DNA of 64,000 nt, from positions 1-64,000 of the forward strand of contig CAJBEZ010000099.1 of assembly GCA_903952205.1 (NCBI GenBank). The letters are read 5' to 3'. Source of the stretch: an uncultured Desulfomonile sp. (lineage in GTDB: Bacteria; Desulfobacterota; Desulfomonilia; Desulfomonilales; Desulfomonilaceae). This document shows positions 54,470-63,402 of this stretch, piece after piece. A program made the translations under genes and the position numbers. Below the pieces are notes generated by a model. That model searched no databases and had not been told where the DNA came from. It saw nothing but the letters and a program-made list of their open reading frames with translations. Every line of letters starts with the position of its first letter. The first letter of the stretch is position 1.

Positions 54470-56386
54470 TTGGCTAGATTATGTAAACTTGGCTTGGCAT
54501 TATGGTTGATTGTTCAGTTCTTTCCAGGGGCTGACGAAATTTATCTATCCTCAGCCTGGTCATTCCAGGAATCTCCCGCTCTTGCAGAATTGGTGAAAAA
54601 GGGCACTCTGCCGAGTGTGGAGAAGAGACTTCCGCCAAATCCAGCGGTAGTAAAGCCTGTTGAGACTACCGGCCGTTATGGGGGCACATGGAGAAGAGCG
54701 TATACCGGTGTCTCCGACCTCAATGAAACCCGAAAAATAGTCTATGATCCCTTGGTCCGATGGAGCCCGGAATTCAAAATCCAGCCAAATCTATGCGTAA
54801 GTTGGGATATCCAGAATGAGGGCAGAGTTTATATTCTCAAGTTAATACCGGGTGTAAAATGGTCGGATGGAGTTCCTTTCACTGCGGATGACGTCCTCTT
54901 CGCTGTAAATGACACGCTGCTGGACAAGGATGTGGCTCCGTCGGCCCCAAGTTGGCTTGCGCCTGGTGGCGATGAACCGACGGTGACGAAGATAGACGAT
55001 TTCACAATAAAGTTCGAGTACACGAATCCGTATGGACTCTTTCTTGAAAATCTGGCCTGTCCTAACGGAATGGCTCTTGTTACGAGACCCAAACATTATC
55101 TGATAAAGTTTCACAAGAAGTACGCCAAGCCGGAAGAGATCGAAGCCCTGTTAAAGGAGAAAAACTCCTCCTCCTGGAACAAATTGTTTGGAGAACTCAT
55201 TAACATCCGGCATGGGATATTTGTCACTTCGGAAATTCCTTCCATACTGGCCTGGATTACAAAAGAACCCGCTCCAGGCAAGAGGTTTGTCATGGAACGT
55301 AATCCCTACTATTGGAAGGTCGACCATAAAGGGAACCAACTTCCGTATATTGATAAAATATCTACCGAATTTCTCAATGAGGCTAACATGGTTTTGTTGA
55401 AAGCCGTGGCGGGAGAGATTGACATGCAGGCCAACCACTTGGGCGGTATGTCCAACTCCATTCTCCTTCTGGCCCAACTTGGTTCTGGGAATTTCAGGCT
55501 TGTTCCGAAGATCTCGACAGCCTCTGTGGGATTGCTCCTTGCGCCGAACCTGAATCATCCGGATCCTGAGATGAAGAAAGTTTTAGGGGACAAGAGATTC
55601 AGGATCGCCCTTTCTCATGCGATCCGAAGATCGGAAATTAACGATATTCTGTTCAGAAGTAAGGGCAAGCCTCGTCAAGCGGCTCCCTTAAAGGAATCCC
55701 CATTTTACAGCGAATCCTATGAGAATGCTCATTTGAGCTATGATCCCGGACTGGCCAATAAAATGCTGGATGAAATGGGGCTCAAGGTTGGCCCGGATGG
55801 ATGGAGATTGAGACACGACGGTCAGAAATTGCAGTTGTCTCTTGACGTCATGGCATCGATTCAGGCTTGGGTGGACGCTGCCGAAATAGTGGGATCAGAC
55901 TTCAAACAAATTAAGATCGACACCGCCGTAAAATCGGAAACCAGAGAACTGTTCCGACAGAGAACTCAGTCCTGCGCTCATGATATAGCCCTGTGGTCAG
56001 GGGACGGGGGGCTTGAGTGCCTCCTTGAACCCAGGTGGTATCTACCTTACAGCCAGGAAAGCCTCTATGCTCCATTATATGCGCAGTGGTATCAGAGTAG
56101 AGGAAAAAGTGGCGAGGAACCTCCTGCGGAAATCAAGACAATGATGGAGACTTTTGACAAAATAGTCCACACTCCAGACGACCAGGAAAAAATCGTGCTG
56201 TTTAATAAGATTCTGGCCGTCAACGAGGAAAACCTCTATGTGATCGGGTTGGTTTACCAGCCACCGGATTACTACGTAGTCGCCCCAAACATGAAAAATA
56301 TTCCGCCGGGCGACTTCCAGAGTTGGATTTATCCGAATCCCGGGCCTATACATCCCGAGCAGTTTTTCTTCGATCAAAAAAAGTAG
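54470..56386 (+). CDS. family-5 ABC transporter solute-binding protein
   Basis: The protein has 638 residues from TTG 54470, seven bases after GGAGG; a GTG at 54434 is less well placed. A signal peptide (MARLCKLGLALWLIVQFF) precedes the peptide/nickel-binding fold: GVKWSDGVPFTADDVLFAV near 125, then RFRIALSHAIRRSEINDILF near 380. Length is above the usual 540 because of extra loops. No ABC permease or ATPase gene is beside it, so it is an orphan that uses a distant transporter or acts as a sensor. A hairpin closes the gene. Confidence 0.85.
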   Translation: MARLCKLGLALWLIVQFFPGADEIYLSSAWSFQESPALAELVKKGTLPSVEKRLPPNPAVVKPVETTGRYGGTWRRAYTGVSDLNETRKIVYDPLVRWSPEFKIQPNLCVSWDIQNEGRVYILKLIPGVKWSDGVPFTADDVLFAVNDTLLDKDVAPSAPSWLAPGGDEPTVTKIDDFTIKFEYTNPYGLFLENLACPNGMALVTRPKHYLIKFHKKYAKPEEIEALLKEKNSSSWNKLFGELINIRHGIFVTSEIPSILAWITKEPAPGKRFVMERNPYYWKVDHKGNQLPYIDKISTEFLNEANMVLLKAVAGEIDMQANHLGGMSNSILLLAQLGSGNFRLVPKISTASVGLLLAPNLNHPDPEMKKVLGDKRFRIALSHAIRRSEINDILFRSKGKPRQAAPLKESPFYSESYENAHLSYDPGLANKMLDEMGLKVGPDGWRLRHDGQKLQLSLDVMASIQAWVDAAEIVGSDFKQIKIDTAVKSETRELFRQRTQSCAHDIALWSGDGGLECLLEPRWYLPYSQESLYAPLYAQWYQSRGKSGEEPPAEIKTMMETFDKIVHTPDDQEKIVLFNKILAVNEENLYVIGLVYQPPDYYVVAPNMKNIPPGDFQSWIYPNPGPIHPEQFFFDQKK

Positions 56387-56401
56387 AGGCCAACATAGAA
56401 A

Positions 56402-56441
56402 ATGGCCCACTTGCAGGAAAGGGGGGCCGCAAGTGGGCCAT
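56402..56441. terminator. hairpin between convergent genes
   Basis: ATGGCCCACTTGC (56402-56414) pairs perfectly with GCAAGTGGGCCAT (56429-56441), a 13-bp stem with a 14-base loop. It lies between the stop codons of convergent genes. The T run is missing on the plus strand, but such strong hairpins often act as bidirectional terminators. Confidence 0.7.
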
Positions 56442-56480
56442 ATAATTAGGACGATCAATTTTAGGATTTCGCTAGCCTTT

Positions 56481-58019
56481 CTAGAATTTAGGCACAGGGA
56501 AGAGATAACCACCAAAAATCAGGTAAGCTAGAATCAATGTCCAGATGATATTAAGCCCTTGAGCCATCAAGAAAGCCGCTGCAGGTCTTCCGCCTCCCAT
56601 GGTGGATATTTCACGGAAATTTGTTTCCAGCCCAATCGATGTAAAAGCCAGCGCAAACCAAATTGTACGAATCCCACCAAGAGAACTCTTGGCTGCGCCA
56701 ACTGTTTGGGGGCTCAGAATGAACGAAAAGAGAATTGAGGCCGCCATAAACCCTAAAACGAACTTCGGGAATCTTACCCAGATTTCTATAAGTCCAGGTT
56801 TTTGAGCGCCCGGGTTCTTTTCGGCTGTCTTGAAAGTCCAGACAACTGCAAGTATGAAGGCGGCGACTCCAATGAGAACGTTTTGGGACATCTTTACAAT
56901 GACTCCCACTTTCATTGCGGTGTCGCTTATGAGAGCCCCGGCCGCCACCACTGAACCACTTGTGTCTAGTGTCCCGCCTAGCCAGGCGCCGGCCACTTCG
57001 TCAGGTATCCCAAACCACTTCGAAATCATAGGCTGCAGTACCAGCATGGGTACAGCGCAAATAAGCACCAGTGATGTCGTGTAGCTAAGTTTCTTGGGGT
57101 CGCCCTTTATAGCGCCTGATGTTGCGATTGCCGCTGATACCCCGCAAATGGAAACAGCGCTTGAGAGGATTGCGGCAAATTCCTCATCTATTTTTAATTT
57201 CATGCAGATCCAGTAGCATGCGTACCAGATGACCGCAACGACCAAAACGCCTTGGATCATGCCAAGTGCGCCTGCCTCAAGGATCTCTCCAAAAAGTATG
57301 TTGGCTCCCAGTATTACAAGGCCGGTTTTAATGTAGAACTCTGTTCTAACAGCCGGAAGCAACCAATTTGGAACACCGATCACGTTACTTATGAACAGTC
57401 CCAAGGCCAGACACCAAAGGACATATTCGAGTCCATAATAATTAACCGTAGAGTTGCCGGCTATGAACAGAGATAGCCACGCCAGGATGAACACTACCGG
57501 GAAACCAATGGCGAACCGAGCGATGTTGACCGACATAAACGCCAAGGCGATCGCGCTAAGTATAAGTATCCCAACGCCGATGTACAAGGATTTTGAAAGG
57601 TTCTCGGACTCAAATACCTTCTCCGTGAGGTTGGATGCGCCATCACCTATTTCCTTTCCAAATTGTGAGGCCTTTTTCTTCAAGGAAGCGTCTTTGATTT
57701 GTTTAGTCTCTGCCTGAAATTTTTTGGCCGCATCTGCAACGCCTTTTCTGTCTCCTTTTTCCATGGCGGTTTTGAGAGCTACGGCTTGCGCTTGAAAGGC
57801 CGATTCCCCTTTTTCCCCTGCGGTCTTGGCGATTACATCCAAATTGGGGATGGCCTCAGCTATAAGGGTTTTAAATTCACCCTCCGTTGTCCACTTGAAT
57901 TTGGGTGTTTTGATTGTCAGGCCAGCAATGACCAGAATAATGATCAAAAAGCCCAACCACACTGCCAGCCAGTCTTCGGATCTGATTAGCGCCGACCACT
58001 GCGATTGCTTCTCAGACAT
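56481..58019 (-). CDS. YeiH-family (putative sulfate exporter, PSE) membrane protein with a helical insert
   Basis: The protein has 512 residues. ATG 58019 follows GAGGAGG. The conserved YeiH core is clear: ARFAIGFPVVFILAW, LGLFISNVIGVPNWL, TGLVILGANILFGEI, SICGVSAAIA, GTLDTSGSVVAAGA. Classical members are about 330-350 residues. Here the first helix (residues 18-37) is followed by about 100 charged helical residues (EAIPNLDVIAKTAGEKG ... KKASQFGKEIGDG) before the second helix. The insert might lie on either side of the membrane and could bind a partner. The substrate of the family (sulfate or other sulfur acids) is not established. Confidence 0.85.
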   Translation of the reverse strand: MSEKQSQWSALIRSEDWLAVWLGFLIIILVIAGLTIKTPKFKWTTEGEFKTLIAEAIPNLDVIAKTAGEKGESAFQAQAVALKTAMEKGDRKGVADAAKKFQAETKQIKDASLKKKASQFGKEIGDGASNLTEKVFESENLSKSLYIGVGILILSAIALAFMSVNIARFAIGFPVVFILAWLSLFIAGNSTVNYYGLEYVLWCLALGLFISNVIGVPNWLLPAVRTEFYIKTGLVILGANILFGEILEAGALGMIQGVLVVAVIWYACYWICMKLKIDEEFAAILSSAVSICGVSAAIATSGAIKGDPKKLSYTTSLVLICAVPMLVLQPMISKWFGIPDEVAGAWLGGTLDTSGSVVAAGALISDTAMKVGVIVKMSQNVLIGVAAFILAVVWTFKTAEKNPGAQKPGLIEIWVRFPKFVLGFMAASILFSFILSPQTVGAAKSSLGGIRTIWFALAFTSIGLETNFREISTMGGGRPAAAFLMAQGLNIIWTLILAYLIFGGYLFPVPKF

Positions 58020-58148
58020 TTCGTGACCTCCTCTTAATCCATGATAAAATTGAAATACAGAAACCTGTTCTCGAAAAACCCGACGAAGTGAAGTTGTTCC
58101 CTAACTAGCCCGGAAAACCTATAATCATAACAACACATGAGCCAGTCA

Positions 58149-59210
58149 TCAAATCCCATAAAGATAATAGCATGTCCTGCAACCAATCGGCGGTTCCTGT
58201 AAACCTCTAAGTCCAGAAAGCCCAGTTGATCCAAGCAACAGAGACTGAATGGATCGAAAAGAATCAGTCTTTAGTCGACGTTCGAACAATCTGCGAAATT
58301 CAACATAGTCAGTCGAATCCAGTATCTCCTGAAGAGAATGACTACTTAGATTGCCAAAACGACATACTGGTGTTTCAATTTTTTTGCCATCGAAATATCG
58401 ATGATTCATGTAGGCCAAACTGATACACGGCGAAACAAAACCATCAACAGTCACGAACAGGGTTTTTAATGGATTTTGTTCGCACATGGCGTTTTCCGTG
58501 GATGTTAACTCATAAACTCTAAAATTGAGGCCAGATTTTGCAGCCTTTTGTTTTGCTTTCTGTATTGCGAGTGAAACGTCATTCGCTAACTCATCTCCGC
58601 CGGTTAGTCCAAATACGCGACTGTTGTCGTTGGCCGAGCTTACAATAACGTCGAGATTTTTTGCTACTAGAAAATCGGCGCCGACCCCTACAGCTAAATC
58701 CACCATCTCCGGAAGTTCAAAATAATTTTCTTTCATCATTACAAAAAAAATCATCAAACTCAGTCGACGGTCATTTCTTTCTTCTCTAGCCTTTCGGATG
58801 TGTTCCAGGTTGTCGATTACCTTATCAAACGAAGATCCAATCCTTATTTTTTCATAGGTCCGTGCAGTGGCTCCGTCAACAGAAAAAGCAACCCAGTCGA
58901 GGCCAGCGGCTAAAAGCTGTTCGATTCTGGAAGCGTCGCACAGCAGACCATTGGTGCTAAAGCCTACTCGACAGCCTTCTTCCTTAGTTATCCTAATGAT
59001 TTGATCAAGATTCGCGTGCATAAGGGGTTCTCCCGATCCGGTCAGATCGACCTCTTCCACATGTCGAAAATCTCCGGATAAGATCCTGTATAAATCGAGA
59101 TCAATGTCACGCCCGTGATGATGCGAATCCTTCCACGGGCACATTACACAATGAAGGTTGCACCGCGTGGTTGGTTCGATCTGAAAAAGTCGAAATTTCC
59201 TTGGCCTCAT
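58149..59210 (-). CDS. radical SAM protein with a SPASM-like tail
   Basis: The protein has 353 residues. ATG 59210 follows GAGGA. The cluster-binding motif CNLHCVMC near residue 17 is of the CxxxCxxC type. TGSGEPLMH, GFSTNGLL and FSVDGATARTYEKIR are the standard barrel motifs. A C-terminal FVTVDGFVSPCISLAYMNH and CRTCYYL supply Cys residues for an auxiliary cluster. Such enzymes modify peptides, cofactors or other molecules. It is divergent from the yedE operon (224 bases between), which hints at a link to selenium or sulfur metabolism but does not prove it. Confidence 0.85.
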   Translation of the reverse strand: MRPRKFRLFQIEPTTRCNLHCVMCPWKDSHHHGRDIDLDLYRILSGDFRHVEEVDLTGSGEPLMHANLDQIIRITKEEGCRVGFSTNGLLCDASRIEQLLAAGLDWVAFSVDGATARTYEKIRIGSSFDKVIDNLEHIRKAREERNDRRLSLMIFFVMMKENYFELPEMVDLAVGVGADFLVAKNLDVIVSSANDNSRVFGLTGGDELANDVSLAIQKAKQKAAKSGLNFRVYELTSTENAMCEQNPLKTLFVTVDGFVSPCISLAYMNHRYFDGKKIETPVCRFGNLSSHSLQEILDSTDYVEFRRLFERRLKTDSFRSIQSLLLGSTGLSGLRGLQEPPIGCRTCYYLYGI

Positions 59211-59434
59211 GACTGAATTCCTCGACTTGCATTTTGAAACAACAATGGGACGAAATCCACAAAAAAATTGTGAATGGCAATCTTGTTGACATATCGTAAT
59301 AACCTATGATAGCCATTGGTAATATAGATGATAGAGAGGGATCCGAAAACTGATTCAGGAGCCAATGATAACTTCTGCCAAGGTTTTCAGCCATGTCTGT
59401 CACAAATGGTTAGAAGTCGTACAAGGAGACAAGA

Positions 59435-60532
59435 ATGCTCAAACGTGACAACTTTCTAGCGTCGTCCCGCGGCATAGTCATTGCAGGAATTGCGATAGGA
59501 ATCCTTGCGGCGCTTCTCCAAAAATGGGGAAATCCCGGTAACATGGGAATTTGCGTAGCCTGTTTTGAACGTGACATCTCCGGAGCGATTGGTATGCATA
59601 GGGCTGATGTAGTTCAATACTTGAGACCGGAGATAATTGGTTTTGGTCTCGGCGCATTTATTTCAGCTCTTCTCTTTAGGGAATTTAAACCGCGCGGAGG
59701 GTCTACTCCGTTGGCAAGGTTTATACTTGGGATGATTGCCATGATCGGAGCGCTTGTTTTTCTTGGGTGTCCTTGGAGAGCAATACTACGGCTGGCCGGG
59801 GGAGATGGCAACGCACTTTTTGGAGTCGCCGGTCTTGCAGTCGGAGTAGGAATCGGGACCCTGTTTTTCAGATCAGGATACACACTTGGGAGATCAGAAA
59901 AGCAGCGAATAGGAGCGGGAATCATTATTCCCATTGTACTGCTGGGTTTTCTGGCCCTCAGATTGGTTTTTCCTCAGGTTGAAGGAAATCCTAAAAGTGG
60001 AATACTTTTTTACAGCGTTAAAGGTCCTGGTTCCCAGCACGCTGCTTTGCTTATTTCCCTGGTCATAGGAGCTGTTGTTGGAATCCTGGCGCAGAGAAGC
60101 AGATTCTGTACAATGGGAGCGCTCAGGGATCTCATTCTTTTTAGGCATCTACACCTTTTCTCAGGTTTTGTGGCGCTATTATTGGGGGCCTTTGTCGTTA
60201 ACCTGATTGTGGGTCAGTTTCATCCTGGTTTTGTAGGGCAACCAGTCGCACATACCCAGAGTTTCTGGAATTTCTCAGGTATGTTAGTCGCTGGACTTGC
60301 TTTTGCGCTCGCCGGAGGTTGCCCGGGCAGGCAGATCTTCATGTCAGGGGAAGGGGACGGAGACGCCGGAGTGTTTGTGCTCGGTATGATTGCCGGAGCG
60401 GCTGTTTCGCACAATTTCGGACTTGCAAGCTCACCAGCCGGTATCGGGCCATACGGAGCTTATGCCGTCGCCTTCGGATTGTTTGGATGCCTATTGATAG
60501 GTTTTACGCATATGGATAGAATAAAATCATGA
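59435..60532 (+). CDS. yedE: YedE-family selenium (or sulfur) transporter
   Basis: The protein has 365 residues. ATG 59435 follows AAGGAGA. It is built of two repeats of about 150 residues with several membrane helices each, with the Cys-bearing phrases GICVACFERDISGA, FLGCPWRA, SRFCTMGALRD and AGGCPGRQ. YeeE/YedE proteins pass thiosulfate or selenium compounds; the version beside yedF and a DUF3343 gene is the one linked with selenium. The stop overlaps the next start by four bases (ATGA), the first of three overlaps in this operon. Confidence 0.88.
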   Translation: MLKRDNFLASSRGIVIAGIAIGILAALLQKWGNPGNMGICVACFERDISGAIGMHRADVVQYLRPEIIGFGLGAFISALLFREFKPRGGSTPLARFILGMIAMIGALVFLGCPWRAILRLAGGDGNALFGVAGLAVGVGIGTLFFRSGYTLGRSEKQRIGAGIIIPIVLLGFLALRLVFPQVEGNPKSGILFYSVKGPGSQHAALLISLVIGAVVGILAQRSRFCTMGALRDLILFRHLHLFSGFVALLLGAFVVNLIVGQFHPGFVGQPVAHTQSFWNFSGMLVAGLAFALAGGCPGRQIFMSGEGDGDAGVFVLGMIAGAAVSHNFGLASSPAGIGPYGAYAVAFGLFGCLLIGFTHMDRIKS

Positions 60533-60768
60533 CAGTGGGGTATATGGAGATGAAGGATACAGTGGACGCACGAGGCCTATCATGCCCTCAACCAGTTTTA
60601 CTTACTATTTCAAAATTGAAAAAAACAAACTCCAAGGAGATCGAAGTTATTGTGGACAATGACGTCAGCAAGGAGAATGTCTGTAGGGCAGCGACCAGTC
60701 AGGGTTGGATGGTCGACAACGTGTTGGAGGAAACAGATCAATACAAAATACATATCAGAAAAGTATGA
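60529..60768 (+). CDS. yedF: TusA-like sulfur/selenium carrier (YedF type)
   Basis: The protein has 79 residues if it starts at the overlapping ATG 60529; ATG 60544 and 60550 are alternatives. The TusA signature DARGLSCPQPVL has the carrier Cys (codon TGC, not TGA). Full YedF proteins have a C-terminal extension; here it ends after about 73 homologous residues and the next gene may supply the rest. It carries sulfur or selenium as a persulfide or perselenide on the Cys. The stop overlaps the next start by four bases. Confidence 0.88.
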   Translation: MTVGYMEMKDTVDARGLSCPQPVLLTISKLKKTNSKEIEVIVDNDVSKENVCRAATSQGWMVDNVLEETDQYKIHIRKV

Positions 60769-61334
60769 TAAAAAAACCGCGCTTTCTCGACAAGGTAGCC
60801 AAACAACTTAGGGCACTTGGATCCAGTGATAATGGAGATCCCGATCGGGGTCTTCTCCTGTTCACGAACACGAGTGATGTTATCAAGGCAGAGAGAGCGC
60901 TCAAAAAGGAAAACCTGGAAATTTCTGTAAAAGGGCCGCCACCTTCTGTTCGTACCGGTTGTGATCTTGCAATAGAGTTTGATTTAAACGTGGCGTTGAA
61001 GGTGGCGCACATTCTGGCAGAACACCGAATTGAGCCATTAAATATCATTCCTATAAAAGATGTGCTCCTGGAACCAGTCAGCCTCTTTCAGACAAAGGAT
61101 TATGGCGAATTTCTAATGGTTAGAGCCGCCAACATGAAGATAACGATCCGAAAGGCGGACGCCAGGATAGTTAATATCTCGGGCGGAGGTTGTCCTGACG
61201 TTCCGTATCTTGCTGATCAGCTCGTGGGCAAAACGCTTGAAGATTGTCCACCGCCAATCTCGATTGGACAGACCCTCTGCGGCTATGCGCTGCATCTGGC
61301 TTACGAGGAACTGAAACGATCATGTCGTTGTTAA
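60765..61334 (+). CDS. DUF3343-containing putative Se/S carrier protein
   Basis: The protein has 189 residues from ATG 60765. The N-terminal DUF3343 region reads GLLLFTNTSDVIKAERAL and PPPSVRTGCDLAIEFD. After it come a hydrophobic segment and a second part (VNISGGGCPDVPYLADQLVG) with a conserved-looking Cys. The protein ends SCRC, a Cys-rich tail. Genes with DUF3343 lie beside yedF in many anaerobes and may carry selenium or sulfur, but the chemistry is unproven. Its last 13 bases overlap the kinase-like gene. Confidence 0.75.
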   Translation: MIKKPRFLDKVAKQLRALGSSDNGDPDRGLLLFTNTSDVIKAERALKKENLEISVKGPPPSVRTGCDLAIEFDLNVALKVAHILAEHRIEPLNIIPIKDVLLEPVSLFQTKDYGEFLMVRAANMKITIRKADARIVNISGGGCPDVPYLADQLVGKTLEDCPPPISIGQTLCGYALHLAYEELKRSCRC

Positions 61335-62185
61335 TTGTGGGCACAGTTCCTTCCGAGGGTGTTCCTGTGGTTGAAGGAACATGTATACTCAGGGACGGAC
61401 AAATAAGAATCGGCCATTACGAGTTTCCTGTAAATCGTGGCACTCCTGCGCTTATAGCATTTGCGTGTGAGGTGGCACGGTTGTTTGGTATCGACCCTCC
61501 GCAAGCTTTGCTGGCTGGTGACATTGGGAAAGGCGACGGCAGCGAGAGAGTTTACAGCAGACTGTGCGACACGGTTTCGAACAGAGAACAGAAATTCATC
61601 GTGTTTCATTATCTCATGCCCGATGTTCAATGGTTGGGTCGAATTATGATAAGGGTTCAGGACTTGGCGATGAGACCCACAATGATCGCTGACGCCGGCT
61701 TCATGTATGTGGCCAAAATGGGAGGAATGGCCCCGGAATTCGATCTTTTTACGCCCGATGTGGGAGAGATGGCTTTTCTTGCCGATGATTCCGCTCCGCA
61801 TCCTTTTTACACACGGGGTTTCCTGCTTAATGAGAGCTTGCGTATACCAGAATTAATAAATATGGCCTATCAAAATGAGAACGCCGCAAGATATCTTTTA
61901 GTAAAGGGCAAAGTGGATTATGTCGCTTCCAGAGATGGAATCGTCGCCGAAATTTCCGAACCCTCGATCGAGAACATGGAACCAATTGGTGGAACGGGCG
62001 ATAGCCTCACAGGCATTGTGTCTGCCCTGATCGCCTCTGGAGAAGATATTCAGACTGCGGCCATCAGCGCCTGCAAGATTAACCGTTTTATGGGACTCCT
62101 TGCCAAACCGACCCCCGCATGGGGTATAAAAGACTTCTTACCTTTTCTTTCAAATGCTATTCAGGAAGCCGAAAATTGTCCATGA
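61322..62185 (+). CDS. ribokinase-superfamily / NAD(P)HX-dehydratase-like protein
   Basis: The protein has 287 residues from ATG 61322. It has GGTGDSLTGIVSALI near residue 222, which matches the GTGD anion hole and catalytic Asp of the NNRD and sugar-kinase fold, and LLAGDIGKGDGSERVY near 60. In contrast to a true ribokinase it lacks a recognisable sugar-binding N-terminus. It lies last in the yedE operon, which suggests a step in selenium metabolism that needs ATP or repairs a cofactor. The exact reaction cannot be named. Confidence 0.7.
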   Translation: MSLLIVGTVPSEGVPVVEGTCILRDGQIRIGHYEFPVNRGTPALIAFACEVARLFGIDPPQALLAGDIGKGDGSERVYSRLCDTVSNREQKFIVFHYLMPDVQWLGRIMIRVQDLAMRPTMIADAGFMYVAKMGGMAPEFDLFTPDVGEMAFLADDSAPHPFYTRGFLLNESLRIPELINMAYQNENAARYLLVKGKVDYVASRDGIVAEISEPSIENMEPIGGTGDSLTGIVSALIASGEDIQTAAISACKINRFMGLLAKPTPAWGIKDFLPFLSNAIQEAENCP

Positions 62186-62390
62186 CTGTCTTTTCTGAGC
62201 GGAGTTGACCCCCGACAAAATCATCATAAGCGTTAGATTATGCAGCCTATTCAATACCGTCTCCTGTTTGAAAAAAAACTGACTTATGCGATGGTCTGAT
62301 CGAATTGTATCATTTCCAGTGATACAGTAATGTGGGATTAGAGCAAGTTGCTCGTTTCAAAATTTAAATAGCGCGAAGGAAAGCGCCTTA

Positions 62391-63212
62391 ATGAAATCAA
62401 TAGCCACTAGTGATCCCAAGATGAAAGTCGAATCAGGTGTGAGACTTATCGATTCGCATGCGCATATTGAGTTGGAACCGCTTTCAAACAAGGTTCCCGA
62501 AGTAATAGCCAGGGCGTTGGCGACAGGCGTTATAGGAATAATTACGGTTGGGATAGATTACGATGACGCTAGAGCGGCGCTCAACATCGCCAGGGACAAT
62601 CCTATTGTTTTCGCCTCTATTGGAATTCACCCACATAATGCTAAGGGAGTAGGGGATGATGATCTTGGCCTCATGGAACAACTTGCCGATAATCCGAAAG
62701 TGGTGGCGTACGGTGAAATTGGTCTAGATTTTTTCAGGAACCATTCACCTCATGATGTTCAACGTGGTGTGTTCGACGATCAGATCGAACTGGCCAAGAA
62801 GAAAAACAAACCCATGGTGATACACCTGAGGGACGCTTATGCTGAAGGGCTTGGTGTTTTGGAGAAAAAAGGACCATATCCTGCAGGAGGAGTCATACAC
62901 TGTTTCTCCGGAGATGAATCGGACGCCCAACGCGCCCTTGATCTAGGTTTCTACATATCAATACCCGGAACTGTCACATACAAGAAGAACAATCAACTCA
63001 GATCTATCGTGAGTCATATTCCGGAGGACCGGATTCTTTTGGAAACCGATTGTCCTTTTTTGTCTCCCGAGCCTTTGCGAGGTAAGGACAATGAACCTTC
63101 TTTCATCATTCATACAGCCAGGAAAGTAGCGGAGGTGAGGGGAGTTGAATTGAGTGATCTGGCCCTGCTAACTACCAACAATGCGATACGTTTGTTCAAT
63201 TTGCCATTGTGA
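62391..63212 (+). CDS. tatD: TatD-family metal-dependent hydrolase
   Basis: The protein has 273 residues. ATG 62391 follows AAGGAAAG. The metal ligands of the TatD TIM barrel are visible: DSHAHIE near residue 22, SIGIHPHNA, AYGEIGLDF, MVIHLRDA, VIHCFSGD and LLETDCPFLSP near 225. These enzymes are 3'-5' DNases or hydrolases with a role in DNA repair and quality control. It is single and 60 bases upstream of tRNA-Glu. Confidence 0.92.
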   Translation: MKSIATSDPKMKVESGVRLIDSHAHIELEPLSNKVPEVIARALATGVIGIITVGIDYDDARAALNIARDNPIVFASIGIHPHNAKGVGDDDLGLMEQLADNPKVVAYGEIGLDFFRNHSPHDVQRGVFDDQIELAKKKNKPMVIHLRDAYAEGLGVLEKKGPYPAGGVIHCFSGDESDAQRALDLGFYISIPGTVTYKKNNQLRSIVSHIPEDRILLETDCPFLSPEPLRGKDNEPSFIIHTARKVAEVRGVELSDLALLTTNNAIRLFNLPL

Positions 63213-63232
63213 TGGATTTTGCGGCAAAGTCC

Positions 63233-63260
63233 TTGACAAGAACGGCCAACAATTTGTACA
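63233..63260 (+). promoter_or_regulatory. possible promoter of tRNA-Glu
   Basis: A perfect TTGACA (63233-63238) is followed after 16 bases by TGTACA (63255-63260), a weak -10 match. It sits 14 bases before the tRNA. The -35 box is good and the -10 box is poor, so this is moderately likely. Confidence 0.4.
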
Positions 63261-63274
63261 AAGGAGAGATTGAT

Positions 63275-63350
63275 GGTCCCATCGTCTAGAGGCCTAGGAC
63301 ACCGCCCTCTCACGGCGGAGACACCGGTTCGAAACCGGTTGGGACTGCCA
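63275..63350 (+). tRNA. tRNA-Glu (anticodon CUC)
   Basis: A complete cloverleaf can be drawn. The acceptor stem GGTCCCA pairs with TGGGACT (first pair G-U); the anticodon stem CCGCC/GGCGG holds loop CTCTCAC with anticodon CTC for GAG; the T arm ACCGG-TTCGAAA-CCGGT is perfect. The discriminator G and CCA are encoded at the 3' end. It reads Glu codon GAG. Confidence 0.95.
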
Positions 63351-63402
63351 AAGATTTCAGTGGGTTACGATTCTGGCCAATTTTATTTTATGAACTGCGA
63401 CC

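Noticed and set aside
60550-60620. TusA-like protein as a selenoprotein
   Set aside because: The carrier residue is a TGC cysteine and no in-frame TGA occurs.
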